From Achromobacter animicus (GTDB taxonomy: Bacteria; Pseudomonadota; Gammaproteobacteria; Burkholderiales; Burkholderiaceae_B), in NCBI RefSeq assembly GCF_902859585.1, contig NZ_CADIJM010000003.1, positions 248,001 to 312,000 of the forward strand: 64,000 bases of DNA. The letters run 5' to 3'. Shown piece by piece: positions 18,156-27,690 of this stretch. The position numbers and the translations under genes are program-made. The notes beneath the pieces were generated by a model. That model did not search any database. It saw nothing but the letters and a program-made list of their open reading frames with translations, and was not told the origin of the DNA. How positions within the stretch are numbered: position 1 is the first letter of the stretch; every line of letters begins with the position of its first letter.

Positions 18156-18168
18156 GGTGTCTGACACC
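18156..18168. repeat. 13-bp palindrome GGTGTCTGACACC (copy 1)
   Basis: A perfect dyad GGTGTC-T-GACACC lies just after the serB stop. The same 13 bp occur at 43674-43686 in another intergenic region. It may be a dispersed palindromic element of the genome. Confidence 0.6.
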
Positions 18169-18183
18169 GGCCCCTTCCCCAAA

Positions 18184-18217
18184 GCAAAAGCCACCTCAAT
18201 AAATGAGGTGGCTTTTT
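18184..18217. terminator. Bidirectional terminator between serB and the TonB receptor gene
   Basis: AAAGCCACCTCA (18187-18198) pairs with TGAGGTGGCTTT (18204-18215) around an ATAAA loop. T-runs follow on the plus strand and A-runs on the left serve the minus strand. Confidence 0.9.
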
Positions 18218-18254
18218 TCATGCAAGTCGGCGCCACGGACGCGGCGCCCTTTGA

Positions 18255-20516
18255 TCAGTACCGCACGCGCAGCGACAGCAGCGCCGCCCGGCCCGTGCCC
18301 AGCGCCGCATAGTGCGCGGCATAGGCCTTCGTGTAGTACGTCTCATCGAAGATGTTCAGCACGTTCAACTGCGCCGAGAAGTGCTCGTTGAATTCGTAGC
18401 CGGCCATCGCGTCGAAGCGCCAGTACGAAGGCACCCAGCGCGCCTTGGGCGTACCGTCGGCGTTCTTCGTGGCGTCCGAGTTGCCGTACACCTTGTCGAC
18501 GTAATACGCGCCGCCGCCCACCGTCAGCTTGGGCAGGACCTTGTAGGTCGTCCACAGGCTGAAGGCATTGCGCGGCGTGTTGGGCAGGTCCTGGCCGACG
18601 GCGCCGCTGTTGTACGCGCCCTTGGTCATTTCGCTGTCCATGAAGGTGTAGCCGCCGAACACATTCCACTTGGGCGTGATGGCGCCCGAGAATCCGAGTT
18701 CGATGCCGCGCACCTTGGCTTCGCCCACCTGCGCCACTTCGGTCGCGGACACGGCAACGCTGGTGTTCTTGCGGATGTCCTGGAACGCCGCGGCCGACAG
18801 CGTCAGTTTGTCGTCGAACACCTGCCACTTCGTGCCCAGCTCCACCGTGCGGCTCTTTTCCGGTTCCAGCGAAGACGTCGACAGTGACGTCGCATCGCTG
18901 ATCGCGCCGCCGGCAATGGCGGACGGCGTGGACGAGGTGCCGTACGTGGCGTAAATGGTGCCGTTGGGCACCGGCTTGTACGCCAGGCCGACCTGGTAGT
19001 TGAAGAGGTTGTCCTCGCGGCTCGTGCTGTAGAACGCGGGCGTGCTGGCCGGATCGCTGCGGCCGCGCGCGATGTTGCTGCCGCTGGTGCGGTAGTTGTC
19101 CCAGCGCGCGCCCAGGCTCGCCTGCCATTGCTCGTTGAACTTGATGGTGTCAAAGCCGTAGAGCGCCAGCGTGTCCGTGTTGTAGACGGCGGGATTGTTG
19201 TTGCGCGTCAGCTTGCCGGTGTAGTCGTCGTGGGGATTCGGATCCCACAGCGACGTGCACAGCGCCGGGTTCGACAGGTCGGTTGCGCTGACCTTGCAGT
19301 CCATCGGGCCGCGGGCGATCGTCTGGGTGTAGCTGTCCTTGTCCTGCTTGATGTTGCTGTACTCAAATCCCAGGTCGAACGAGTGCTTCAGGCTGCCGGT
19401 CTCGAATTCACCCGTCAGGTCCGTCTGGTTGGCGAAGGTCTTGGTGACGTAGTAGCCGGACTTGAGCGCACGGTACACCAGGCCGTTCGGGATGTTGCCC
19501 TTGCTGTCGTCGGGATTGGTCGCTGCAAAGTCGGTCGTGCCGCGGCCATAGCGCGTCACGTTGCGCAGTTGCAGCTTGTCGGAAAAGTCGTGCTGGAAGT
19601 CCACCGTGGCGACGTCATCGCGCGTCTTCATGAAGTCGCGCCCGGTCAGGCCGTAGAACGACTTGCGGCTCACGCCCATCGTCTCCGTCACCGGCTGGCC
19701 CGACTTCGGGTCATACGGAATGGAGTAGTCGGGCATGCTGTCGTCTTGATAGTGGTAGTAGCTCAGCGTGATGCGGGTCGGCGTGCCCACGCCCAGCATC
19801 AGCGACGGCGCAACGCCCCAGCGCTCGAAGTCCACGGCATCATCGCGGCCCGGCGTGTCGCCCTTGTTGCCCATCACGTTCAGGCGGAACGCCGCCTTGT
19901 CGCCCAGGCGCCAGTTGCTGTCGATGGTGGCGCGGTAGTTGTTGTCCGTGCCGATCTGCGCCGTGGCTTCGGTGAAGTCCGTGGTCTTGGGCGCCTTGCT
20001 GACCATGTTGATGCTGCCGCCCGCGCCGCCCCGGCCCGAGTACACCGAGTCCGGCCCCTTGATGATTTCGACCTGCTCCAGATTGAACGTATCGCGCACC
20101 TGGGTGCTGCTGTCGCGGATGCCGTCCAGGAAAATGCTGCCGGCGGAGTTCTGGCCGCGGATGATCGGCAAGTCGCCGCCCGGACGGCCGCCTTCGCCGG
20201 CGCCGAACGTGATGCCCGGCGAGTTGCGCAGCACGTCCTGCAAGGTCGACGCGGCCTGATCCTGGATCACCTGCTGCGGCACAACCTGCACCGTCCGCGG
20301 CGTGTCCAGCAAAGGCGCGGTCATCTTCGGCGACTGCGCGGTCGAGGTCTGATAGGACGAGCTTTCGCCCTCGACGCGGACAGGCGACAACTGCGTCACG
20401 CCGGTGTCGGCGGACTGGGCTGCGGCATAGGGGCTGACGAACAACGCGGGCGCGGCAATGGCGGCGGCCAGCGAGGTGGCGAGCGTATTCAGCGAATACG
20501 AATCTTGGGGCTTCAA
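18255..20516 (-). CDS. TonB-dependent catecholate-type siderophore receptor
   Basis: An outer-membrane receptor of 753 residues that takes up ferric siderophores using TonB energy. It has a signal peptide ending near AAAQSADTG and then a plug domain. The plug contains GGRPGGDLPIIRGQ, SIFLDGIRDSSTQVRDTFNL, and VEIIKGPDSVYSGRGGAGGS, closely resembling the plug of the E. coli catecholate receptor Fiu. The barrel ends in LSLRVRY with a terminal aromatic, as usual. The start is a TTG at 20516, chosen because GGAGAAG (complement of 20522-20528) precedes it by 5 bases and the signal peptide follows. An upstream in-frame ATG at 20639 would put 41 polar residues in front. The gene is monocistronic. 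Its substrate cannot be told from sequence. Confidence 0.9.
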   Translation of the reverse strand: MKPQDSYSLNTLATSLAAAIAAPALFVSPYAAAQSADTGVTQLSPVRVEGESSSYQTSTAQSPKMTAPLLDTPRTVQVVPQQVIQDQAASTLQDVLRNSPGITFGAGEGGRPGGDLPIIRGQNSAGSIFLDGIRDSSTQVRDTFNLEQVEIIKGPDSVYSGRGGAGGSINMVSKAPKTTDFTEATAQIGTDNNYRATIDSNWRLGDKAAFRLNVMGNKGDTPGRDDAVDFERWGVAPSLMLGVGTPTRITLSYYHYQDDSMPDYSIPYDPKSGQPVTETMGVSRKSFYGLTGRDFMKTRDDVATVDFQHDFSDKLQLRNVTRYGRGTTDFAATNPDDSKGNIPNGLVYRALKSGYYVTKTFANQTDLTGEFETGSLKHSFDLGFEYSNIKQDKDSYTQTIARGPMDCKVSATDLSNPALCTSLWDPNPHDDYTGKLTRNNNPAVYNTDTLALYGFDTIKFNEQWQASLGARWDNYRTSGSNIARGRSDPASTPAFYSTSREDNLFNYQVGLAYKPVPNGTIYATYGTSSTPSAIAGGAISDATSLSTSSLEPEKSRTVELGTKWQVFDDKLTLSAAAFQDIRKNTSVAVSATEVAQVGEAKVRGIELGFSGAITPKWNVFGGYTFMDSEMTKGAYNSGAVGQDLPNTPRNAFSLWTTYKVLPKLTVGGGAYYVDKVYGNSDATKNADGTPKARWVPSYWRFDAMAGYEFNEHFSAQLNVLNIFDETYYTKAYAAHYAALGTGRAALLSLRVRY

Positions 20517-20536
20517 GCAGACTTCTCCAGAACGTA

Positions 20537-20555
20537 AATAACAACGATTCTTGTT
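20537..20555 (-). promoter_or_regulatory. Weak Fur-box-like sequence upstream of the TonB receptor
   Basis: AATAACAACGATTCTTGTT matches 10 of 19 positions of the Fur consensus and lies 20 bp upstream of the start codon. The match is marginal; position and gene type make it worth noting. Confidence 0.3.
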
Positions 20556-20747
20556 TTTTTGTTGTTTGCGATTCTGAACGGAGGCGCTGAATGAAACCTG
20601 AATGAAAGCCCCTTCCAAATCAAAAGGATAAAAAAACAACAGCTTTGATCTTGCTCAAAATCCTGAACGGATCGGAGATCAAAAAAGGGGCGGATTGCGG
20701 CCGGATTTTGCGCGAGGCAAAGTCGACGCGGAGGTTGCTGCACACAT

Positions 20748-20770
20748 AAAAAACGCCCCGATCGGGGCGT
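20748..20770 (-). terminator. Terminator at the end of the nuo operon
   Basis: The perfect 18-bp palindrome ACGCCCCGATCGGGGCGT (20753-20770) is followed on the minus strand by a TTTTTT run. It lies about 40 bp after the DUF2818 gene. Confidence 0.88.
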
Positions 20771-20806
20771 CTTGGTGCGTCCATATGCAGGCAGGCTGCT
20801 GCGTCG

Positions 20807-21136
20807 TCAGGTCCGCAGACGCGGATGCCGCTTGAAGAGATACCGGTACACAAACCCGGGATACGCCAGCACCAGAAACAGGCTGAGCGTGATCGCGTAG
20901 AACTCCCAGGTCTGGGCGAAGCGGTTGCCCAGCGTGGACTCGAACGCAAAGCCCAGCGCGCCGACGATGGCGTAGAACACCAGCACTTCGATCAGGCGCA
21001 TCCAGAACGGCTTGACAGCCGCCGCCCCGCCCTGCTTCCAGGGCAGCACGGCAAAGACGCGCTCGGTCAGGAAGGGAAGATTCGCGCTGACAAGCGCCAG
21101 CGCGATCAACAGCCATACCGCCAGCGTCTGGTTCAT
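20807..21136 (-). CDS. DUF2818 family small membrane protein downstream of nuoN
   Basis: A 109-residue inner-membrane protein with about three hydrophobic helices (near residues 5-25, 45-65 and 75-98). The ending KRHPRLRT is basic and probably cytoplasmic. It matches DUF2818, a family of unknown function commonly found right after nuoN in Burkholderiales. It starts 16 bp after the nuoN stop on the same strand and is followed by the operon terminator. It is therefore very likely transcribed with complex I. An assembly or accessory role is a guess from position only. Confidence 0.85.
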   Translation of the reverse strand: MNQTLAVWLLIALALVSANLPFLTERVFAVLPWKQGGAAAVKPFWMRLIEVLVFYAIVGALGFAFESTLGNRFAQTWEFYAITLSLFLVLAYPGFVYRYLFKRHPRLRT

Positions 21137-21152
21137 GGCTGCACTCCGTCCG

Positions 21153-22637
21153 TTAGAGGGTCAGCGACGAGCGGATGGCTTGCACGCACAGCGCCATCAA
21201 GCCGCCGGGCAACAGGCCCAGCACCAGGATCAGGGCGCCGTTGATCGACAGCACGCCGCGTTGGCCGGCCGTGGCCACCATCGGGGCAGCGTCGGCCGCC
21301 GGCTCGTCAAAGTAGACGACCTTGACCACGCGAAGGTAGTAGAAAGCGCCGATCAGCGAGAACAGCACCGCCACCACCGCCAGCGTGACGTGGCCCGCGG
21401 CAACCAGCGACTGCAGCACGGCCAGCTTGGCATAGAAGCCCACCAGCGGCGGGATGCCGGCCAGCGAGAACATCAGCAGCAGCACGATGGCGGCATGCCA
21501 CGGGCTGCGGCGGTTCAGGCCCTTCAGGTCGTCGATGTGCTCGCACTCGAAGCCCTGGCGCGACAGCAGCAGCACGATGCCGAAGCTGGCGAGCGTGGTC
21601 AGCACGTAGGTCAGCATGTAGAACAGCGAGGCGCCGTAGGCGGCCGACGACAGTTCCGGCTTGCCGGCCACCGAGCCCGACATCAGGCCCAGAAGCACGA
21701 AGCCCATGTGCGAGATGGTCGAGTAAGCCAGCATGCGCTTGAAGTTGGTCTGGGCAATGGCGGTCAGGTTGCCGATGGCCAGCGACAGCACCGCCAGGAT
21801 CATCAACATCGGTTGCCAATCCGTGGCCAGGCCGTGCAGACCATCAACCAGCAGACGCAGCGTGATCGCAAAGGCGGCCAGCTTGGGCGCGCCGCCCAGG
21901 ATCAGCGTGACGGCGGTCGGCGAGCCCTGGTAGACATCCGGCACCCACATGTGGAACGGCACGGCGCCCAGCTTGAACGCCAGACCCGACACGAGGAACA
22001 CGATGCCGAACACCAGCGCCATCTTCTCGGCCTTGCCGGCGGCGATGACGTTGGACACTTCGGTCAGGTCGAGGTGACCCGTGGCGCCGTAGATCATGGA
22101 CATGCCGTACAGCAGGAAACCCGAGGCCAGCGCGCCCAGCACGAAGTACTTCATGGCGGCTTCGGTGGCCACGACGTTGTCACGGCGCAGGGCGATAAGC
22201 GCGTACAGCGCCAGCGACATCAGTTCCAGGCCCAGGTAGATCGAGATCAGATTCCCGGAGGAAATCATGACCATCTGACCCAGCAGCGCGAACAGCGTCA
22301 GCACGTACAGTTCGCCGCCGCGCATCATGTCGCGGACCTGCGCATACACGCGGCCATAGATCAGCGTTACGCCGACGGCAAGATACGAGGCGATCTTGAG
22401 CAGGTGCGACAGCTCGTCCGTGACGTACAGGCCGTTGAACGTCGAGCCAGCCACGCCATTCTTCCACTGCACGGCCGACACGACGGTCAGCACGCCCAGG
22501 GCAAGCATGGTCAGCAGGAACGTCGGCTTGCGCTCGGGGTGATTGCTGACCGCGTCGATGAGCAAAATAGCCAGGCCGAAAATCAGCAGAAGGATTTCCG
22601 GTGTCGCCAGGGCGAAATCGATTTGGGATTGCATCAT
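21153..22637 (-). CDS. nuoN: NADH-quinone oxidoreductase subunit N
   Basis: NuoN is one of the three antiporter-like membrane subunits of complex I, which couple quinone reduction to proton export. It is 494 residues, with about 14 hydrophobic helices. Conserved family sequence includes [16 protein letters not shown] and [18 protein letters not shown], with the charged residues used for proton transfer, and [11 protein letters not shown]-type sequence (here [11 protein letters not shown]). Two ATGs lie in tandem at 22637 and 22634. The gene begins 9 bp after nuoM ends. Confidence 0.97.
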   Translation of the reverse strand: MMQSQIDFALATPEILLLIFGLAILLIDAVSNHPERKPTFLLTMLALGVLTVVSAVQWKNGVAGSTFNGLYVTDELSHLLKIASYLAVGVTLIYGRVYAQVRDMMRGGELYVLTLFALLGQMVMISSGNLISIYLGLELMSLALYALIALRRDNVVATEAAMKYFVLGALASGFLLYGMSMIYGATGHLDLTEVSNVIAAGKAEKMALVFGIVFLVSGLAFKLGAVPFHMWVPDVYQGSPTAVTLILGGAPKLAAFAITLRLLVDGLHGLATDWQPMLMILAVLSLAIGNLTAIAQTNFKRMLAYSTISHMGFVLLGLMSGSVAGKPELSSAAYGASLFYMLTYVLTTLASFGIVLLLSRQGFECEHIDDLKGLNRRSPWHAAIVLLLMFSLAGIPPLVGFYAKLAVLQSLVAAGHVTLAVVAVLFSLIGAFYYLRVVKVVYFDEPAADAAPMVATAGQRGVLSINGALILVLGLLPGGLMALCVQAIRSSLTL

Positions 22638-22646
22638 TGTCTTGTC

Positions 22647-24149
22647 TTACAGTTTCGAGACGGCAACGTGTTGCAGCAGGGCCTCGACCGACACGTGCAT
22701 CACGTCGGTGAAGGGCTTGGGATAGATCCCCATGTACAACACGGCGATCGCCATCACGCCAAGAATCACGAATTCGCGGCGATTGATATCGGTCAGCTCG
22801 CGCACGTGGTCGTTGGCGACATCGCCCAGGACGACGCGCTTGACCATCCACAGCGAGTACGCCGCGCCCAGGATCAGGGCAGTGGCTGCAAGCAGGCCGA
22901 TCCAGAAGTTGTGCTCGACCGCGCCCATGATCACCATGAATTCGCCGACGAAGCCGCTGGTGGCCGGCAGGCCGCTGTTGGCCATCGAGAACAGGATGAA
23001 GAACGTGGCAAAACGCGGCATCACGTTGACCACGCCGCCGTAGTCGGCGATGCGGCGCGAGTGCATGCGGTCATAGAGAACGCCAATACACATGAACATG
23101 GCGCCCGACACGAAGCCGTGCGAGATCATCTGCACGATGGCGCCTTCGACGCCGGCCGTGTTGAAGATGAAGAAGCCCAGCGTGACGAAGCCCATGTGGG
23201 CGACCGACGAATAGGCCACCAGCTTCTTCATGTCTTCCTGGACGATCGCGACCAGACCGATGTAGATCACGGCGATCAGCGACAGCGTGATCATCATGCC
23301 GGCCAGGCTGTGCGAGGCGTCAGGCGCGATGGGCAGCGAGAAACGCAGGAAACCGTAGGCGCCCAGCTTCAGCATGATCGCGGCCAGCACGATGGAGCCG
23401 CCCGTGGGCGCTTCCACGTGGGCGTCCGGCAACCACGTGTGGACCGGCCACATCGGCACCTTGACGGCAAACGCAGCCAGCAGCGCCACAAAGATCAGGA
23501 TCTGCGGGGTGTAGCCCAGCTTGGTCTGCTGCCAAGTCAGGATGTCGAACGAACCGCCCGACACATTCCAGAGGTAGACGAACGCGATCAGCGTCAGCAG
23601 CGAACCCATCAGGGTGTACAGGAAGAACTTGAACGCCGCGTACACGCGGTTTCCGCCGCCCCAGACGCCGATGATGATGTACATCGGGATCAGCGTGGCT
23701 TCGAAGAACACGTAGAACAGCATGCCGTCCAGCGCGCAGAACACGCCAACCATAAGACCCGACAGGATCAGGAAGGCGGCCATGTATTGCGCGACGCGGC
23801 TCGTGATGACTTCCCAGCCGGCCAGCACCACGATGATGGTGATGAACGCGGTCAGGAGCACGAACCACATCGAGATGCCGTCGATGCCCAGGTGGTAATT
23901 GACGTTGAAGGCTTCGATCCAGGAGGCCTTCTCCACGAACTGCATGGCGGCCGTGGAGGAATCAAAACCGGTGTAGAGCGGAATCGTGACTAGGAAGCCG
24001 GCGATCGAGCCGACGAGCGACAGGCCGCGCGTCAGGCCGGGACGGTCGTCACGGCCCACCGCCAGCACCAGCAGGCCGAATACGATCGGGACAAAGATCG
24101 CAAGCGTAAGCCAGGGAAAAGTGTTGGATGCCATCTCGCTTGCCATCAT
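22647..24149 (-). CDS. nuoM: NADH-quinone oxidoreductase subunit M
   Basis: A second antiporter-like proton-pumping subunit of complex I, 500 residues with about 14 helices. Family signatures include FFEATLIPMYIIIGVWG, containing the essential Glu, VKVPMWPVHTWLPDAHVEAP with the essential Lys region, and LVAYSSVAHMGFVTLG. The ATG at 24149 overlaps the nuoL stop (ATGA). An ATG at 24134 (MASNTFPW) is an alternative that would place the start after the nuoL stop. Confidence 0.97.
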   Translation of the reverse strand: MMASEMASNTFPWLTLAIFVPIVFGLLVLAVGRDDRPGLTRGLSLVGSIAGFLVTIPLYTGFDSSTAAMQFVEKASWIEAFNVNYHLGIDGISMWFVLLTAFITIIVVLAGWEVITSRVAQYMAAFLILSGLMVGVFCALDGMLFYVFFEATLIPMYIIIGVWGGGNRVYAAFKFFLYTLMGSLLTLIAFVYLWNVSGGSFDILTWQQTKLGYTPQILIFVALLAAFAVKVPMWPVHTWLPDAHVEAPTGGSIVLAAIMLKLGAYGFLRFSLPIAPDASHSLAGMMITLSLIAVIYIGLVAIVQEDMKKLVAYSSVAHMGFVTLGFFIFNTAGVEGAIVQMISHGFVSGAMFMCIGVLYDRMHSRRIADYGGVVNVMPRFATFFILFSMANSGLPATSGFVGEFMVIMGAVEHNFWIGLLAATALILGAAYSLWMVKRVVLGDVANDHVRELTDINRREFVILGVMAIAVLYMGIYPKPFTDVMHVSVEALLQHVAVSKL

Positions 24150-26191
24150 TGGGGAATCAGCACAAAGAAAGTCACCAGCGCCATGACGCCGATGATCATT
24201 GCGAACGCGTAGTGATAGATGAAGCCGGACTGCAGGTGGCGGCTGATGGCTGCCACCCAGCCCACGACGCGGGCACTGCCGTTGATCAGGATGCCGTCGA
24301 TGATGCCGCGGTCACCGGTCTGCCACAGGCCGCGGCCCAGGCAGCGCAGACCACGCGCAATGATCTGCTCGTTCACCCAATCCACGTAGTACTTGTTCTC
24401 GAGGATCTTGTTCACGCCCGACAGGTTGGCCTTGATGGCGGCCGGCACCTTCGGGTTGATCAGGTAGCAGTACCAGGAGATCACGAAACCAGCCACGACC
24501 AGCCAGAACGGCAGGGTCTGGAAGGCATGCAGGCCATAGGCGACCCAGCCGTGCCATTCCTCGCTCAGCACGTGCATCGCGGGATGCTGCTGCGGCAGGA
24601 CCTTGATGACGCCGTCGAAGAACTTGCCGAACAGCATGGGATCGACCGCCCAGGCTCCGATGAACACCGACGGAATCGCCAGCAGGATCAGCGGCAGCGT
24701 GACCACCCAGGGCGACTCGTGCGGCTTGCCGCCGTGATGGCCGTGACCGTGGTCGTCGTGACCATGGTCGTCATGGCCATGCGCGTCGTGACCGTGGCCG
24801 TGGCCGTGATCGCTGGTGTCGAAGCGTTCCTTGCCGTGGAAGACCAGGAAGTACACGCGGAACGAATACAGCGAGGTGACGAACACGCCGATCAGGACGG
24901 CATAGTAGGCAAAGCTCGCGCCCCAGACGTTGGCCTGGCCGGCGGCTTCGATGATGTTTTCCTTCGAGTAGAAACCCGAGAAGAACGGCGTGCCGACGAG
25001 CGCCAGCGTACCCAGCAGGAAGGTGATCCAGGTGATGGGCATGTACTTGCGCAGGCCGCCCATGTTGCGGATGTCCTGGTCGTGGTGCATGCCAATGATG
25101 ACCGAACCAGCGCCCAGGAACAGCAGCGCCTTGAAGAACGCGTGGGTCATCAGGTGGAAGATCGCGACCGAGTAGGCCGACGCACCCAGCGCCACGGTCA
25201 TGTAACCCAGCTGCGACAGCGTGGAGTACGCGACGACGCGCTTGATGTCGTTCTGGATGATGCCCAGGATGCCCAGGAACAGCGCGCCGATGGCGCCGAT
25301 CACGATGATGAACGACAGCGCGGTGTCCGACAGTTCGAACAGCGGCGAGAAACGCGCGACCATGAAGATGCCGGCCGTCACCATGGTGGCGGCGTGGATC
25401 AGCGCGGAGATCGGGGTCGGGCCTTCCATCGAGTCGGGCAGCCAGGCGTGCAGCGGAACCTGGGCCGATTTGCCCATGGCGCCGATGAACAGGCAGATAC
25501 ACGCGACGGTCAGCAGCATCCAGTCGGAACCGGGCAGCGTCATGGCGGCCAGCTTGTCGGCCTGCGCGAAGACTTCACCGTAGTGCATGGTGCCGGCGTA
25601 AGCGAACAGCAGGCCGATGCCGAGCACGAAGCCGAAGTCGCCGACGCGGTTGATCAGGAACGCCTTCATGTTGGCGAAGATCGCCGTCGGACGGGTGTAC
25701 CAGAAACCGATCAGGAGGTAGGACACCAGACCCACCGCTTCCCAGCCGAAGAACAGCTGCACCATGTTGTTCGACATCACCAGCATCAGCATGGAGAACG
25801 TGAACAGCGAGATGTACGAGAAGAAGCGCTGGTAGCCGGGATCGTCAGCCATGTAGCCGATGGTGTAGATGTGCACCATCAGCGACACGGAAGTCACCAC
25901 GACCATCATCATGGCCGACAGCGGATCGATCAGGAAGCCGATTTCCAGCTTGGTCTGGCCGATGAGGCTCCAGGTGTAGACGGCGCCGTCGAAACGCAGA
26001 CCGTTCAGCACGTCGCCCAGCACCACCACCGAACCGATGGCGGAGATGAGCACGCCCAGGATGGTGATGACGTGCGAGGCGCGGCGGCCGATGGGCCGGC
26101 CGAGGAACCCGGTGCCGAAGAGGCCCGCGAGAATTGCTCCGGCCAGCGGCGCCAGCGCGATGAGCAGGTAGAGATTGGGTGAGCTAGACAT
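24146..26191 (-). CDS. nuoL: NADH-quinone oxidoreductase subunit L with a His-rich loop
   Basis: The largest antiporter-like subunit of complex I, carrying the long lateral helix. It is 681 residues, against about 613 in E. coli. Conserved parts are FFGWEAVGLVSYLLIGFWYT, NRVGDFGFVLGI and QVPLHAWLPDSMEGPTPISA. Around residues 460-490 there is an extra loop between helices, with 13 histidines interspersed with Asp and Gly. That loop begins with the repeated DHGHGHGHD pattern and looks like a metal-binding or simple-repeat insertion. The rest of the protein is normal. It ends in an ATGA overlap with nuoM. Confidence 0.97.
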   Translation of the reverse strand: MSSSPNLYLLIALAPLAGAILAGLFGTGFLGRPIGRRASHVITILGVLISAIGSVVVLGDVLNGLRFDGAVYTWSLIGQTKLEIGFLIDPLSAMMMVVVTSVSLMVHIYTIGYMADDPGYQRFFSYISLFTFSMLMLVMSNNMVQLFFGWEAVGLVSYLLIGFWYTRPTAIFANMKAFLINRVGDFGFVLGIGLLFAYAGTMHYGEVFAQADKLAAMTLPGSDWMLLTVACICLFIGAMGKSAQVPLHAWLPDSMEGPTPISALIHAATMVTAGIFMVARFSPLFELSDTALSFIIVIGAIGALFLGILGIIQNDIKRVVAYSTLSQLGYMTVALGASAYSVAIFHLMTHAFFKALLFLGAGSVIIGMHHDQDIRNMGGLRKYMPITWITFLLGTLALVGTPFFSGFYSKENIIEAAGQANVWGASFAYYAVLIGVFVTSLYSFRVYFLVFHGKERFDTSDHGHGHGHDAHGHDDHGHDDHGHGHHGGKPHESPWVVTLPLILLAIPSVFIGAWAVDPMLFGKFFDGVIKVLPQQHPAMHVLSEEWHGWVAYGLHAFQTLPFWLVVAGFVISWYCYLINPKVPAAIKANLSGVNKILENKYYVDWVNEQIIARGLRCLGRGLWQTGDRGIIDGILINGSARVVGWVAAISRHLQSGFIYHYAFAMIIGVMALVTFFVLIPQ

Positions 26192-26208
26192 TTTCTTCCA
26201 ATACCCCG

Positions 26209-26517
26209 TCAGCCCTTCAGGCGATCGAGTTCGTCAACGTTGATCGTGTTCAGGTTGCGGAACAGCAGCACCAAAATGGCCAGGCCGATCGCCGCTTCAG
26301 CGGCGGCCACGGTCAGGATGAAGAACACGAACACCTGGCCGGCGGTGTCGCCGAACCAGCTGGAGAACGCCACGAAGTTCATGTTGACGGCCAGGAGCAC
26401 CAGCTCGATGGACATCAGGAGAATGATCAGGTTGCGGCGGTTCAGGAAGATGCCGAAGATCCCGATCGCGAACAGGATCGCGCCAAGGATCAGATAGTGG
26501 GCCAGCGTCAGCGTCAT
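26209..26517 (-). CDS. nuoK: NADH-quinone oxidoreductase subunit K
   Basis: A small membrane subunit of complex I (102 residues, three helices). It carries two conserved membrane glutamates, in [19 protein letters not shown] and in [16 protein letters not shown], which are part of the proton path. Its ATG overlaps the nuoJ stop by 4 bp. Confidence 0.97.
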   Translation of the reverse strand: MTLTLAHYLILGAILFAIGIFGIFLNRRNLIILLMSIELVLLAVNMNFVAFSSWFGDTAGQVFVFFILTVAAAEAAIGLAILVLLFRNLNTINVDELDRLKG

Positions 26518-27164
26518 TGTTTTTCTCCTTGGGGCGCGGCACCGTTCGAGGCGTCACGCTTGGCCTGGGCGCGCTCGCTCTGGGCGGGCATGCTCACCAT
26601 GCGGAAGCGGTCCTTCGAACGCACGCGGACAGCGGCGACCGGGTCGTTGTACTTGACGTCGCGGCGGCGGCGCAGGGTCAGCGCAATCGCGGCAACCATG
26701 CCAACCAGCAGCAACGCAGCGCCGACTTCAATGGCGTAGATGTATTGCGTGTACATCGCTTCGCCGAGCGCGCGGGCGTTGTTGTAGTCGGCGGGCAGTT
26801 GCGCCTGGGGACCGGAACCGTACCAGATGGTGCCCAGCACGAAGGACACTTCCAGCACGAGCACGACGCCGATGACCAGGCCGAGCGGCAGGTAGGTCTT
26901 CATGCCCTGGCGCAGGGTGTCCATGCGGATGTCGAGCATCATCACGACAAAGAGGAAGAGCACCATCACGGCGCCCACGTACACCAGCACCAGCAGCAGC
27001 GCCAGGAACTCGGCGCCCAGCAGCATCCACAGCATGGCCGCGTTGGCGAACGCCAGGATCAGATGCAGAACGGCGGTGACCGCGCTGCGCGCGGTGATCA
27101 CGCGGAACGCCGCGATCACCAGCACGGCGGCCAGTATGTAGAAAAGGACAGTGGTAAAAGTCAT
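26514..27164 (-). CDS. nuoJ: NADH-quinone oxidoreductase subunit J
   Basis: A membrane subunit of complex I (216 residues, five helices) next to the quinone channel. The conserved third helix [21 protein letters not shown], quoted here by its ends LLVLVYVG and VVMML, contains the pi-bulge region of the family. The tail after the last helix is unusually charged (about 45 residues, ending in APQGEKQ) and is likely cytoplasmic. The stop overlaps nuoK by 4 bp. Confidence 0.96.
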   Translation of the reverse strand: MTFTTVLFYILAAVLVIAAFRVITARSAVTAVLHLILAFANAAMLWMLLGAEFLALLLVLVYVGAVMVLFLFVVMMLDIRMDTLRQGMKTYLPLGLVIGVVLVLEVSFVLGTIWYGSGPQAQLPADYNNARALGEAMYTQYIYAIEVGAALLLVGMVAAIALTLRRRRDVKYNDPVAAVRVRSKDRFRMVSMPAQSERAQAKRDASNGAAPQGEKQ

Positions 27165-27181
27165 GGATCAGACCCTGGGCT

Positions 27182-27670
27182 TCAGCGGTAAGGCGCGTCT
27201 TCGGCCCGGCGGCGGGCGATGTCGGCTTCGTAGCGGTCGCCCACGGCGAGCAGCATGTCTTTGGTGAAATACAGGTCGCCGCGCTTTTCGCCGTGGTATT
27301 CGTGGATGTGCGTTTCCACGATGGAGTCCACGGGGCAGCTTTCCTCACAGAAGCCGCAGAAAATGCATTTGGTCAGATCGATGTCGTAGCGCGTCGTGCG
27401 GCGGGTGCCGTCGTCGCGCTGGTCGGACTCGATCGTGATCGCCAACGCCGGGCACACGGCTTCGCACAGCTTGCACGCGATGCAGCGCTCTTCCCCGTTG
27501 GGGTAGCGGCGCAGCGCGTGCAGGCCGCGGAAACGCGGCGACGCAGGGGTCTTTTCCTGGGGGTAGCGCAAGGTGACCTTGCGCTTGAAAAAATACTTGC
27601 CCGTGAGGCGCATGCCCTTGAGCAACTCGGTCAGCATCAGGCTGCCGAAGAAATCCTTGATCGCTTCCAT
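27182..27670 (-). CDS. nuoI: NADH-quinone oxidoreductase subunit I (two 4Fe-4S clusters)
   Basis: A 162-residue ferredoxin-like subunit of the peripheral arm of complex I. The two cluster motifs are [12 protein letters not shown] and [12 protein letters not shown], holding N6a and N6b on the electron path to quinone. The frame is open 35 codons further upstream, but the conserved N-terminus [11 protein letters not shown] starts at 27670, after the nuoH stop, so that start was taken. Confidence 0.97.
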   Translation of the reverse strand: MEAIKDFFGSLMLTELLKGMRLTGKYFFKRKVTLRYPQEKTPASPRFRGLHALRRYPNGEERCIACKLCEAVCPALAITIESDQRDDGTRRTTRYDIDLTKCIFCGFCEESCPVDSIVETHIHEYHGEKRGDLYFTKDMLLAVGDRYEADIARRRAEDAPYR

Positions 27671-27690
27671 ATCCTGCCTCTGCTTGGCGC

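Noticed and set aside
21012-26182. Very long Gln/His/Arg-rich open frames on the plus strand (21012-23993 and 24128-26182)
   Set aside because: They are complementary to nuoN, nuoM and nuoL. The composition is what antisense of membrane-protein genes yields in high-GC DNA.
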